Positions 1 through 7,901 of a stretch of 19,632 nt of DNA are shown here, in pieces. Numbering within the stretch: the stretch's first letter is position 1; every line of letters begins with the position of its first letter. A program made the position numbers and the translations under genes. This DNA comes from Nitrospirota bacterium (GTDB lineage: Bacteria > NPL-UPA2 > JAADIA01), in contig JAADIA010000007.1 in NCBI GenBank assembly GCA_013151555.1, forward strand, positions 1-19,632, given 5' to 3'. Below the pieces are notes generated by a model that was not told where the DNA came from, did not search any database, and saw only the letters and a list, made by a program, of their open reading frames with translations.

Positions 1-2
1 AA

Positions 3-410
3 CGGACGGCAGAGGAAGTAAAGATAAAGATTGGGTCGGCTTTCCCCCTGGATGAGGAAACGACTATGGATGTTAAGGGAAGAGACCTGGTGGCTGGATT
101 ACCGAAGATATTAACGATTTCCTCTCAGGAGATACGGGAAGCATTGAGTGAAACCATTAACGCTATTGTAGAGACGGTGAAATTGACTCTGGAACAAACT
201 CCTCCGGAGTTGTCCGCTGACCTGGTGGATAGGGGAATAGTCATGGCCGGTGGTGGTGCTCTCCTTAGAGGGTTGGATAAACTGTTAAATGAGGAAACAG
301 GTCTGCCGGTACATATAGCTGAAAATCCTTTAAATACGGTGGTTATGGGTACAGGTAAGATATTGGATGAGATTAAAATCCTGAAACAGGTGGCCATAAG
401 CGTAGATTAA
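3..410 (+). CDS. mreB: Rod-shape protein MreB, C-terminal part (5' end outside window)
   Basis: This is the last 135 codons of the bacterial actin homologue MreB, which polymerises under the inner membrane and positions the elongation machinery. The reading frame is open from the first bases of the window, so the gene begins upstream. The residues RTAEEVKIKIGSAFP and GRDLVAGLPK are typical of MreB subdomain II, and GIVMAGGGALLRGLD near residues 79-93 is the conserved C-terminal nucleotide-binding segment of the actin fold. The stop is at 408-410. mreC follows after 120 bases, the usual mreBCD order. The in-frame ATG at 66 is internal and not the true start. The family assignment is firm. Confidence 0.96.
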   Translation, partial: RTAEEVKIKIGSAFPLDEETTMDVKGRDLVAGLPKILTISSQEIREALSETINAIVETVKLTLEQTPPELSADLVDRGIVMAGGGALLRGLDKLLNEETGLPVHIAENPLNTVVMGTGKILDEIKILKQVAISVD

Positions 411-530
411 GCAATTCTCCAATCCTTTTTAAGAGGCTGTCACGAAACTTATTCCAGCCTATGATTACCCGGACCTTGAGAAGATTATATAGCTTTTCCC
501 TTCGAGCAAAACGAGGCAGGAGGACTTTTC

Positions 531-1325
531 TTGAGCTTCTTCAAACGCAGAAAGGTGCTCGTCCCCGGGGTCCTAATTTTTTTATCTTTCCTTATCTTGA
601 CTCTAAGGTTTACAAGTGACTCTTCTTCAGATATTTTTCTTTCCTTTCTTGCTCCCTTCCAAAAGGTTTTGACTTCCAGTTGGACGAGGCTGGTCAGATT
701 TAAGGAAAATCTTTCTGCTGATAGCGGTAAGGAGGACCTTCAGAAAGAGGTTGCCCGTCTAAATTCTAAAATAGTTGAATTGGAAGAGGAAAAATTAGAG
801 AATCAAAGACTCCGAAGGTTATTGATTTTTAAAGAGAGAACATCTTTTGAAGAACTTTTAGCAGACAGTGTGGGAGCCAAAGTTATTGGAAGGGAACCAA
901 CTAATTGGTATAGAATAGTGACTATTGACAAAGGAAAAAAAGAAGGAATTCAAAAGGGAATGCCCGTGATTACGGCTGAGGGAATTGTTGGGTATATAGA
1001 TGAAACCGGAAGGAATACTTCTCAAGTTCGGCTTATTTTAGATAGATCCGCTTCCGTTGGCGGCCTGATACAAAGAAGCCGGGAAAATGGAGTGGTAAGG
1101 GGAAGAGGAACTGCGCTCTGTGAGATGGTCTATCTCTCTCCCGAGGCTGATATCAAGAAAGGAGATCTGGTTATTTCCTCTGGTTTGGGAGGAAGATATC
1201 CGTCAAGTTTGAGAATAGGAAAGATTGTTTCCATAAAAAAGGAAAGCTTTCTTCAAAAAGCGGAGGTTCTTCCTTCTGTTGACTTTTCCAGGTTGGAAGA
1301 AGTCTTAGTATTAAAGAAATTTTGA
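531..1325 (+). CDS. mreC: Rod-shape-determining protein MreC
   Basis: This 264-aa protein is the membrane-anchored, mostly periplasmic scaffold that activates PBP2/RodA. It has a basic N-terminus (FKRRK), one membrane helix at about residues 8-27, a charged coiled coil at about 65-100 (heptad-like LQKEVARLNSKIVELEEEK), then the beta-domain typical of MreC with segments such as GREPTNWYRIVTIDKG and GIVGYI. The length is normal for the family. The start is a TTG, chosen because a strong AGGAGGA lies at 518-524, six bases upstream, and it places the basic residues directly before the membrane helix. It sits between mreB and mreD as expected. Confidence 0.95.
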   Translation: MSFFKRRKVLVPGVLIFLSFLILTLRFTSDSSSDIFLSFLAPFQKVLTSSWTRLVRFKENLSADSGKEDLQKEVARLNSKIVELEEEKLENQRLRRLLIFKERTSFEELLADSVGAKVIGREPTNWYRIVTIDKGKKEGIQKGMPVITAEGIVGYIDETGRNTSQVRLILDRSASVGGLIQRSRENGVVRGRGTALCEMVYLSPEADIKKGDLVISSGLGGRYPSSLRIGKIVSIKKESFLQKAEVLPSVDFSRLEEVLVLKKF

Positions 1326-1402
1326 CACGGGTTACATTTAAACTTAACAAATCCTATTAATTCAGTCAACTTAAATTGTAATCGCAGAGAATTAACTTGC
1401 CC

Positions 1403-1981
1403 ATGACTATCTTTCTCCGGATTCTGCTGATAACCGTCTTCTTGATTTTACAAACCACTATTTTATCCCCCTCAAGACTTTACGGAGTAAGAATTGATTT
1501 AATTCTTCTCTTAACCATCTTTTTCGGTCTCTACCGGGGGGAGATACAAGGAGGACTGACGGGATTTATGGGAGGAATACTTGAGGATTCCGTCTCCGGA
1601 AGTTTAATGGGGACAGGAACTTTGTCCAAGACAGTGGTTGGTTCCCTTAGTGGTTTCCTGGGGACTAAGTTATATCAAAAAAATATCCTCGTTCAATTGG
1701 TAACCTCTTTCGTACTTATCCTTATCCATGAAATACTCTATCTTTCTTTAATCTTCTTTTACAAAATGGCTTCTCCTCTTCTATCAGCAGCCTTTAAGGT
1801 AACAGCTATTACTGTCCTTATCAATACTCTTCTTTCTCCCCCCTTTTTTTGGGGGATGAAGAGGATTTTCGGAAGATGGCAAGGATCTCATCAGCCTTCT
1901 GAGCAAAGAGATCGTTGGCGGCGAAGAAGGCGGCGGCGGATATCTTTTCATACGCGTACAAAAAGAACCAGAAAAGTATAA
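1403..1981 (+). CDS. mreD: Rod-shape-determining protein MreD, with arginine-rich C-terminal tail
   Basis: This is a small polytopic membrane protein of about 192 aa that joins MreC in the elongasome. It is almost entirely hydrophobic, with roughly five membrane segments, and has the family-typical RIDLILLLTIFFGLYRGEIQGG stretch (split here only as description: residues about 28-50) and a Gly-rich loop after it. I place the start at ATG 1403; TTG 1397 is two codons upstream, and neither has a clear ribosome site. The membrane part ends near FFWGMKRIFG. An unusual tail of about 30 residues follows, with seven arginines in a row inside DRWRRRRRRRIS. Position between mreC and mrdA supports the call. 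Confidence 0.88.
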   Translation: MTIFLRILLITVFLILQTTILSPSRLYGVRIDLILLLTIFFGLYRGEIQGGLTGFMGGILEDSVSGSLMGTGTLSKTVVGSLSGFLGTKLYQKNILVQLVTSFVLILIHEILYLSLIFFYKMASPLLSAAFKVTAITVLINTLLSPPFFWGMKRIFGRWQGSHQPSEQRDRWRRRRRRRISFHTRTKRTRKV

Positions 1982-2007
1982 ATTGCCAGGAGAGCACAGA
2001 AGGAAAA

Positions 2008-2066
2008 TCAGGATTCAATGGGGCCCGGGGAAATTTTTAAAAAACGCTTGAAACCTCGAATCCTGA
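2008..2066. repeat. Inverted repeat between mreD and mrdA
   Basis: TCAGGATTC at 2008-2016 is the exact reverse complement of GAATCCTGA at 2058-2066, separated by 41 bases that include GGGGCCCGGGG. The arm sequence (CAGGATT / AATCCTG) is the same as in the larger palindrome after mrdA at 3921-4005, so this may be a reduced member of the same intergenic repeat class. A chance 9-bp match is possible. Confidence 0.4.
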
Positions 2067-2117
2067 AAAACTTTGAGTCTCTGTAGGGACGATTTCTTTT
2101 ATGAGGTAATTAAAAAT

Positions 2118-3923
2118 ATGCGATTAGGATACCATTCCTCACGAGTTATCCGGCGTCCTGAGGATATGGAAGATATGCGAAGAAGGATGAGATTGGTAGT
2201 AGGCTGCGGTATCTTAGGTTTTCTCATTCTCCTGAGTGGTCTTTGGTACAAGCAGATAGTTCAGGGAAAAATGTTCAAAGAATTATCGGAGAAAAACTAT
2301 ATCCGTTTGGTTTCCCTGAAAGCTTGCCGGGGAGACATCTATGACCGTAAGGGAGTGCTCTTAGCTGACAATCAACCCCTTTTTAAGATAGTTATTATTC
2401 CTCAGGAATTGAAAGGTGCTCAGGAAACGGTCGAAAGGTTGAGTCAGCTTTTTAAGATAGATAAAGAAAAGGTTCTTAAGAAGATTAAGTCTCGTTCTTT
2501 CAATCCCTTTCAACCGGTAGTTATCAAGAACGAGGTAGATATGAAGATTATTACTACCATAGAAGAAAGGAAGAGCGATTTTCCGGGAGTCTTCATCCAG
2601 GCTGAACCAAGGCGTGATTACCCTTTTGGGGAATTGGCCGCTCATCTTCTTGGTTACCTGGGACGGATGGAAGACAAAAAAAGAGAAGCTTCCGGATATC
2701 GGGAAGGAGAGCTTGTCGGTCGGACAGGTATAGAGAAGACTTTTCAGCGTTATTTAAAAGGAAATAATGGGGGACGGGAGGTTTTGGTAAACTCTCGAGG
2801 AGAGCAAAGAGGAATTCTGGGAGAGAGGGAAGCAATTGCCGGGGATAATCTTATCCTTACTATTGATAAGGAACTACAGGAAGTGGCAGAGAAATCTCTG
2901 GAGGGTAAGAGAGGGGCCATTGTGGCAATCGACCCGGAGAATGGAGATGTTTTAGCTTTAGCCAGTTCTCCGGCCTTCGACCCTAATATCTTTACTAAAT
3001 ATCTTTCTCCGAAGAAATTCAAAGAAGTATCTGAACATCCCGGCCGGCCTTTCTTTAATCGAGCTATTGCCGGTCTTTATCCTCCCGCTTCCACCTTTAA
3101 GATAGTTATTGCTTCAGCAGCTTTAGAGAAGGGAGTGATAAAACCGGAAACAACCTTAACTGTTGATGGTGAACGGCTAAATTTAATCGAAGCTTTAGCT
3201 TATTCCTCCGACCCTTTCTTTTATAAACTGGGAGAAGCTCTGGGTGTTGATAATATCGCCTATTTTGCGCGCCAGTTCGGACTGGGAGAAATTACCGGGA
3301 TTGATCTTCCTTATGAGAAGAAAGGACTGGTTCCGGACAGAAAATGGAGACGGAGATGGCCGCGAGGAGAAGTTGCTAATCTTTCCATTGGACAGGGAGC
3401 TCTGCAGGTTACTCCTCTCCAGATGGCTAATCTCATAGCTACTGTTGCCAATGGAGGAAAAATTTACCGGCCCAGGATAGTTAAAGAGATTATATCTCCG
3501 GAAGGGAAAAAAATAAAATCTTTTCCTGTTCAGTTAAAAGCGAAACTTTCTGTTTCAAAAGCTAATCTTGATGTGGTTAAGAGCGGTTTATTGGAAGTGG
3601 TTAATAAAAAAGGAAAACGGGGGACAGGATGGAGAGCGAGGATGGATTCGGTGAAAGTGGCCGGGAAGACAGGGACAGCTGAGACAACGGATCGGAAGTT
3701 CAGGCCGGGAGAAGCGAAACCCTATGAGTTACGCGACGATGCCTGGTTCGTTGCCTTTGCTCCCTTCAAAAACCCCAAAATCGCTTTAGCTGTTCTGGTG
3801 GAACACGGAGGATGGGGAGGAGTAGCTGCTGCTCCTCTGGCAAAAAAAATGCTGGAAGCTTTTTTTAGACAGGAAAATAAAATAGGCCCGGATGAACACG
3901 GAAAAATTAAAAAGAAAATATGA
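2118..3923 (+). CDS. mrdA: Penicillin-binding protein 2, elongation-specific D,D-transpeptidase
   Basis: This 601-aa class B PBP cross-links peptidoglycan during side-wall elongation, working with RodA. It has an N-terminal membrane helix (about LVVGCGILGFLILLSGLW, after a basic stretch), the PBP dimer/pedestal domain with GDIYDRKGVLLADN, and the transpeptidase domain. The three active-site motifs are visible: S-T-F-K with nucleophile Ser325, S-S-D at 363-365 (PBP2 proteins use SxD here) and KTGT at 517-520. I chose ATG 2118 because GAGG lies at 2103-2106; a TTG at 2073 in the same frame has no ribosome site, and ATG 2166 is also possible. Its stop codon lies inside a palindrome. The call is firm. 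Confidence 0.95.
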   Translation: MRLGYHSSRVIRRPEDMEDMRRRMRLVVGCGILGFLILLSGLWYKQIVQGKMFKELSEKNYIRLVSLKACRGDIYDRKGVLLADNQPLFKIVIIPQELKGAQETVERLSQLFKIDKEKVLKKIKSRSFNPFQPVVIKNEVDMKIITTIEERKSDFPGVFIQAEPRRDYPFGELAAHLLGYLGRMEDKKREASGYREGELVGRTGIEKTFQRYLKGNNGGREVLVNSRGEQRGILGEREAIAGDNLILTIDKELQEVAEKSLEGKRGAIVAIDPENGDVLALASSPAFDPNIFTKYLSPKKFKEVSEHPGRPFFNRAIAGLYPPASTFKIVIASAALEKGVIKPETTLTVDGERLNLIEALAYSSDPFFYKLGEALGVDNIAYFARQFGLGEITGIDLPYEKKGLVPDRKWRRRWPRGEVANLSIGQGALQVTPLQMANLIATVANGGKIYRPRIVKEIISPEGKKIKSFPVQLKAKLSVSKANLDVVKSGLLEVVNKKGKRGTGWRARMDSVKVAGKTGTAETTDRKFRPGEAKPYELRDDAWFVAFAPFKNPKIALAVLVEHGGWGGVAAAPLAKKMLEAFFRQENKIGPDEHGKIKKKI

Positions 3924-4018
3924 CAGGATTTACTGGATTAAAGAGGATAAATATGAGGAAATAAAGAAAAGTTAAAAAATCCAGTTTATCCGGTTAATCC
4001 TGTCAAACACTTTTTTTT
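3921..4018. repeat. Palindromic intergenic repeat, possible terminator or attenuator
   Basis: TGACAGGATT at 3921-3930 pairs perfectly with AATCCTGTCA at 3996-4005, and ACTGGATT at 3932-3939 pairs with AATCCAGT at 3978-3985, with an extra 10 bases (TTATCCGGTT) on the right arm. Each arm looks like three degenerate units of 9-10 bases around GGAT or ATCC. The stop codon of mrdA forms the start of the left arm. Eight T residues at 4011-4018 follow the hairpin after a five-base gap, so it could slow or stop transcription before rodA. The link to termination is inference. Confidence 0.65.
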
Positions 4019-4032
4019 CAGGGAAACAAGAA

Positions 4033-5145
4033 ATGATCGACCGCAGATTATTAAAAAATTTTGATTATATCCTTTTTCTTCTTACCTTGCTGATAACTTT
4101 AATCGGAATAGCTATGATATATAGCGCTTCTTATTATCGGGGACAGCTCTTTTCTTCTGCGGGGGTTAGCTATCCCTTACGCCAGCTTATCTGGGCAGCG
4201 ATTGGTTTATTTTCTCTTCTGGCCGTTATTATGATAGATTATCAGAAGCTAATGAAATATGCTTACCATCTCTACGGCTTAAATATCCTTTTGCTTATTC
4301 TGGTTTTTATCTTCGGGACAGTATCCCGGGGATCCCAGAGATGGATTAACTTGGGCTTTTTCTCTTTTCAACCCTCGGAACTGATAAAAATAACGGTCAT
4401 TCTTGCCCTGGCTTGCTACTTGAGAGATAGAAAACGGGAAATCAAGAGGGTTAGAAAGCTTCTTGTTCCTTTCGGGTTGGTTCTCTTCCCCTTTATTCTT
4501 ATTATCAAACAGCCGGATTTAGGAACGGCTTTTATCCTTCTTCCTATTCTTCTTATCATGCTTTATCTCGCGGGGGCGAAACCGCGGCATCTGGCGGTTA
4601 TTGTTCTTATCGGAGTTCTAATTGTTGCTCCGCTAACCTACCATTTTGTTCTCAAGGATTACCAGAAGGGACGCCTGAAAGTATTTCTTAACCCTGACCT
4701 CGATCCTCTGGGTGTTGCCTATAGCCTTAACCAGTCAAAGATTGCTATTGGCTCCGGGCAATTTTGGGGCAAGGGATGGCTGAATGGGTCCCAAACGCAT
4801 CTCCAATTTCTAACGGCCCAATACACTGATTTCATTTTCCCGGTGGTGGGAGAGGAATGGGGGTTTGTAGGGTCATCTTTTCTTCTCTTGCTTTATTTTT
4901 TCCTTCTCAGTCGGGGAGTGGCTATTGCTCTCCGGGCAAAAGATAGTTCCGGGGCTCTTTTAGCTGCGGGATTGACAATGATGATTAGTCTTCACATTTT
5001 TATTAATATAGGGATGACAATGGGAATGCTGCCGATAACCGGGTTGCCTCTTCCCCTCATGAGTTACGGGGGATCGTCGTTGTTGGTTACTATGCTCTCT
5101 GTTGGTCTTCTCCTTAATATCAACATGCGAAGATTTATGTTTTGA
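4033..5145 (+). CDS. rodA: Peptidoglycan glycosyltransferase RodA
   Basis: This 370-aa SEDS-family protein polymerises lipid II into glycan strands with PBP2 as its partner. It is a polytopic membrane protein (about ten helices). Visible family features are RWINLGFFSFQPSELIK, the segment TDFIFPVVGEEWGFVG carrying Asp266, which matches the catalytic Asp region of SEDS proteins, and the C-terminal signature PLPLMSYGGSS followed by a terminal helix. RodA rather than FtsW is favoured by the location directly after mrdA. The start is ATG 4033 with a weak upstream AGGG. The palindrome and T-tract between mrdA and rodA may set the ratio of the two products. Confidence 0.95.
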   Translation: MIDRRLLKNFDYILFLLTLLITLIGIAMIYSASYYRGQLFSSAGVSYPLRQLIWAAIGLFSLLAVIMIDYQKLMKYAYHLYGLNILLLILVFIFGTVSRGSQRWINLGFFSFQPSELIKITVILALACYLRDRKREIKRVRKLLVPFGLVLFPFILIIKQPDLGTAFILLPILLIMLYLAGAKPRHLAVIVLIGVLIVAPLTYHFVLKDYQKGRLKVFLNPDLDPLGVAYSLNQSKIAIGSGQFWGKGWLNGSQTHLQFLTAQYTDFIFPVVGEEWGFVGSSFLLLLYFFLLSRGVAIALRAKDSSGALLAAGLTMMISLHIFINIGMTMGMLPITGLPLPLMSYGGSSLLVTMLSVGLLLNINMRRFMF

Positions 5146-5151
5146 AATTTT

Positions 5152-5169
5152 AAACTTTAGAGTTTTTTT
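5152..5169 (+). terminator. Weak candidate terminator after rodA
   Basis: AAACT at 5152-5156 and AGTTT at 5161-5165 can form a five-base-pair stem with loop TTAG, followed by more T residues to 5169. The stem is short and AT-rich, so this is a weak candidate. It would separate the shape cluster from the GH16 gene. Confidence 0.25.
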
Positions 5170-5233
5170 GTTTCTGACTGGGAGAACTCCTGTTTTATCA
5201 ATAGCCATAGAAAAAGAGAGGAGAAATGCGGGA

Positions 5234-7762
5234 ATGGAAAAACTTCGTTTTAGACAGGCCCGCTCGGGCGGTTGGTCCCCCGAAAAAGTATGTTTAATTC
5301 CGGAAGTCCGGCCCGGGGAATTCAGGCGAAAAGGAAAAATTTTCAATTGCCCCATTCCGCGGAAGGTAGGATATCTGTTATTAATGGTAATATTACAGAT
5401 AGGTGTACCTTCATTAGTTCAGGGTGAGGATATGCCGGTTAAGGTAGACTACACGCTTCTAAAGAAGATTTTTACCGATGACTTTAACCGGAAGGACCAC
5501 CGATATGGAAGTCCGGATATCATTTTCGAGAAGGTGGCTCCCTCTGTCCGGATCCGGGCCGGCAAGGGTATCTATACTGTCGGAAGTCAGGAAAAGTATG
5601 CCGGGAACATGCTCTATTATCCTAACCAGGACCTGTTCTTGCCGGAGGGAAAAGACCGCTATCTGCACATCTCTTTTATCCTGGACCGGTTCTCGGATCA
5701 GTTGAGTGGGAAAGACGACCTGGAATGTTCAGCGCGTTTCTTCCTGACGCCGGTTACGAACCTTCAGGCAGGACAATACGAGCCATTCACAGCATCTACG
5801 ACGCTTTCCCTGATCGTTACTTATAAAGGCAAGGGTAAAGACCTGAAGTTGGTCCTGTATGAGAAAACGGGCCAGAAAAGACCCGGCTTCGGCCGGTATC
5901 TTTATGAAGGGGTATGTTCAGCGAACAGTCTTCCCCTGCGGTTGGACTTGTTTTTCGGACGCGATAATTATATTATTGCTTTCAACAAGAAGGTAGTCAC
6001 AATATCCGGAAGCCCTACAGGGGAGCAGAGTTTATACAAAGTTCTTCCTACCCTGCCGTCGCTCGCATTGCGAACGGGGATTCGCATTGTCAATCACACT
6101 GCCGGTATCCGGGCTCAGATGGTTGTGGACGATTTTGAGGCAAGTATCGTTAAGGTTGAGAAAATTCAAGATGAAGGTTCTGAGAAGGTTCAAGCAGAAC
6201 AGTTCGATGTTTCGGCTGACAAAACCTGGAAACAAGTTTGGGGGGATGAGTTCGAGGGAACTGAACTTGATACCCGCAAGTGGCAGGTCCTTGAGAATGG
6301 GCCGTTTAATCTGGGAGAAGGCGGGCCGAAAGGCTATGCCAGGAAGGAGAACGTTTATCTCGATGGTAAAGGTCATGTTATTATCAAGTTCAGCAAAGAT
6401 AAGCAAGGTAACCTCGTTGTTGGTAGAATGAAGTCAAAGACCAGCTACCTTTATGGCTATTTCGAGGCGCGTTTGAAACTTACCAAAGAGCCTGGGTGGT
6501 GGGCGGCCTTCTGGCTGATGAGAAATGCAAGAGGAGGAGCAAATCCTTTCCTTAATGGGCTGGAGATCGATATCTTTGAAGACTTCTTCAAGAAGTCGTG
6601 GAACCAAGATGTAATCCAGGAGGCCCTTCATGTAGGTGTTCCGTCTGCCTATGCTAAATCCTTCACCCAGGTTACCCGGGTAAGCAATTGGGATGCCTTT
6701 CACGTTTTTGGACTGAAGTGGACGCCGTTAGAATATATTTTTTACATTGATGGTAAGGAAGTTCTGCGCTGGGGCAAGGAGCAGGCAGTGACTACCCAGC
6801 CCTGCCGTGTCTGGCTCTCGTCTAGTGTTAAGCAGGTAAGTTGGACAGGTGATTACCGGGATGCAAAGTTGCCGGACTACTACGTCATTGATTATGTGAG
6901 AGTGTATAGAAAGGACAACGGGGAGAAGAAGAAACCCCGGGTGGTTATAACCTCTCCCAAGGCCGGGCTGCAAAGCGTGAAGAAAAACGATAGTGTAACC
7001 ATTACCGCTTCAGCTGAAGATAAGGATGGTAAAATTCGGGAAGTATACCTTTTCGACAACGGGTATTTGCTGGAGACAAAGACAGCTTCTCCCTACCGTT
7101 TCAAAGTGACCTTCAATAAGGCCTATTACGCGAAGACGGACTATATGAGGCCGGCTAATTTAAGGGGGGTGACGAGCTTATTGACCGAACATGTATTTGT
7201 GGTAATGGCAAAAGACAACGATGGTCTGGTGGGAATCTCCGGACCCAGAGAATTCTATGTAGAAAGCCTTACTCCAAGTCGGCCGTACAAGGGAAGGGCT
7301 CAGAACATTCCCGGACGCATAGAGGTGGAGTACTTTGATGAAGGTGGCCAGGGTGTTGCTTATAATGATACCGACAAGAAAAATGTAGGAGCAGCATCAG
7401 CGAAGACTAATTTTAGGATCAAGGAAGGGGTGGATACGTCAGGCAAGAGTATCGGCTGGATTTATGGTGGGGAATGGCTCAAGTATACGGTGGACGTCAA
7501 ACAGAGCGGGAGGTATACGGTTACAGTTCCGTTTTCTGCCGGTCCGGGGTCTCCTGAAGGAGTAGAAAAGGGTATTCGTCTGGAAGTGGAGGGAAGACTC
7601 GTTGCAGATATCATGATGAAAGGTGTTACCGGGGGATGGGGTAAATGGATTACCGTTACCAGGCGAGGAGTGGTCCTGCCCAAAGGCAGGCATGTCCTGA
7701 CCGTGCGCATCGTGGGTGGGCTTTTCAACCTGAATTATATCGATTTCAAACTGGAGAAGTAA
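5234..7762 (+). CDS. Secreted GH16 glycoside hydrolase with Ig-like and CBM6 modules
   Basis: This 842-aa protein is an endo-acting beta-glycanase of the GH16 family. The N-terminus has an unusually long basic region, then a signal-peptide core at about residues 46-60, with likely cleavage after LVQG (61-64). Residues about 70-320 form a beta-rich domain starting IFTDDFNR, of concanavalin-like or DUF1080-like appearance. The GH16 domain is at about 330-560, with the catalytic motif EIDIFE: Glu444 nucleophile, Asp446, Glu449 acid/base. The six-residue (beta-bulge) form is that of laminarinases and agarases, not lichenases. A bacterial Ig-like domain (565-675) and a CBM6 (about 690-842, GRIEVEYFDEGGQGVAYND) follow. 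The start at ATG 5234 has GAGAGGAG at 5216-5223; ATG 5102 would overlap rodA without a ribosome site. The gene is visibly richer in GC and CTG codons than its neighbours, which suggests transfer. The substrate cannot be fixed; beta-1,3-glucan or a marine galactan is likely. Confidence 0.9.
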   Translation: MEKLRFRQARSGGWSPEKVCLIPEVRPGEFRRKGKIFNCPIPRKVGYLLLMVILQIGVPSLVQGEDMPVKVDYTLLKKIFTDDFNRKDHRYGSPDIIFEKVAPSVRIRAGKGIYTVGSQEKYAGNMLYYPNQDLFLPEGKDRYLHISFILDRFSDQLSGKDDLECSARFFLTPVTNLQAGQYEPFTASTTLSLIVTYKGKGKDLKLVLYEKTGQKRPGFGRYLYEGVCSANSLPLRLDLFFGRDNYIIAFNKKVVTISGSPTGEQSLYKVLPTLPSLALRTGIRIVNHTAGIRAQMVVDDFEASIVKVEKIQDEGSEKVQAEQFDVSADKTWKQVWGDEFEGTELDTRKWQVLENGPFNLGEGGPKGYARKENVYLDGKGHVIIKFSKDKQGNLVVGRMKSKTSYLYGYFEARLKLTKEPGWWAAFWLMRNARGGANPFLNGLEIDIFEDFFKKSWNQDVIQEALHVGVPSAYAKSFTQVTRVSNWDAFHVFGLKWTPLEYIFYIDGKEVLRWGKEQAVTTQPCRVWLSSSVKQVSWTGDYRDAKLPDYYVIDYVRVYRKDNGEKKKPRVVITSPKAGLQSVKKNDSVTITASAEDKDGKIREVYLFDNGYLLETKTASPYRFKVTFNKAYYAKTDYMRPANLRGVTSLLTEHVFVVMAKDNDGLVGISGPREFYVESLTPSRPYKGRAQNIPGRIEVEYFDEGGQGVAYNDTDKKNVGAASAKTNFRIKEGVDTSGKSIGWIYGGEWLKYTVDVKQSGRYTVTVPFSAGPGSPEGVEKGIRLEVEGRLVADIMMKGVTGGWGKWITVTRRGVVLPKGRHVLTVRIVGGLFNLNYIDFKLEK

Positions 7763-7842
7763 GACGTATATCAAGGTGATAATTGCTTTCTTATCATAAC
7801 CTGTTCCAAAACATGCAATTCCTCTTTGTCCGGGATCTTTCT

Positions 7843-7871
7843 TTGACAGCATATAGAGGATATGATATAAA
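7843..7871 (+). promoter_or_regulatory. Sigma70-type promoter for the radical SAM gene
   Basis: TTGACA at 7843-7848 is a perfect -35 box. TATAAA at 7866-7871 matches the -10 consensus in five of six positions, and the spacing is exactly 17 bases. Transcription would start near 7878, about 24 bases before the ATG at 7902. This is the best promoter match seen in the window. Confidence 0.6.
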
Positions 7872-7901
7872 TCAAGACGCAATCTAAAATGGAGTCCGAG
7901 C

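Noticed and set aside
1322-1350. TTGACA at 1322-1327 as promoter for mreD
   Set aside because: The -10 region at the right spacing is TAACAA, a poor match, and the mre genes are expected to be co-transcribed.
2073-2117. TTG 2073 as start of PBP2
   Set aside because: There is no ribosome site before it and the extra 15 residues are not typical of the family. ATG 2118 has GAGG upstream.
5102-5233. Earlier ATG start for the GH16 protein
   Set aside because: It overlaps the end of rodA in another frame, lacks a ribosome site, and adds residues of no recognisable character before the signal peptide.
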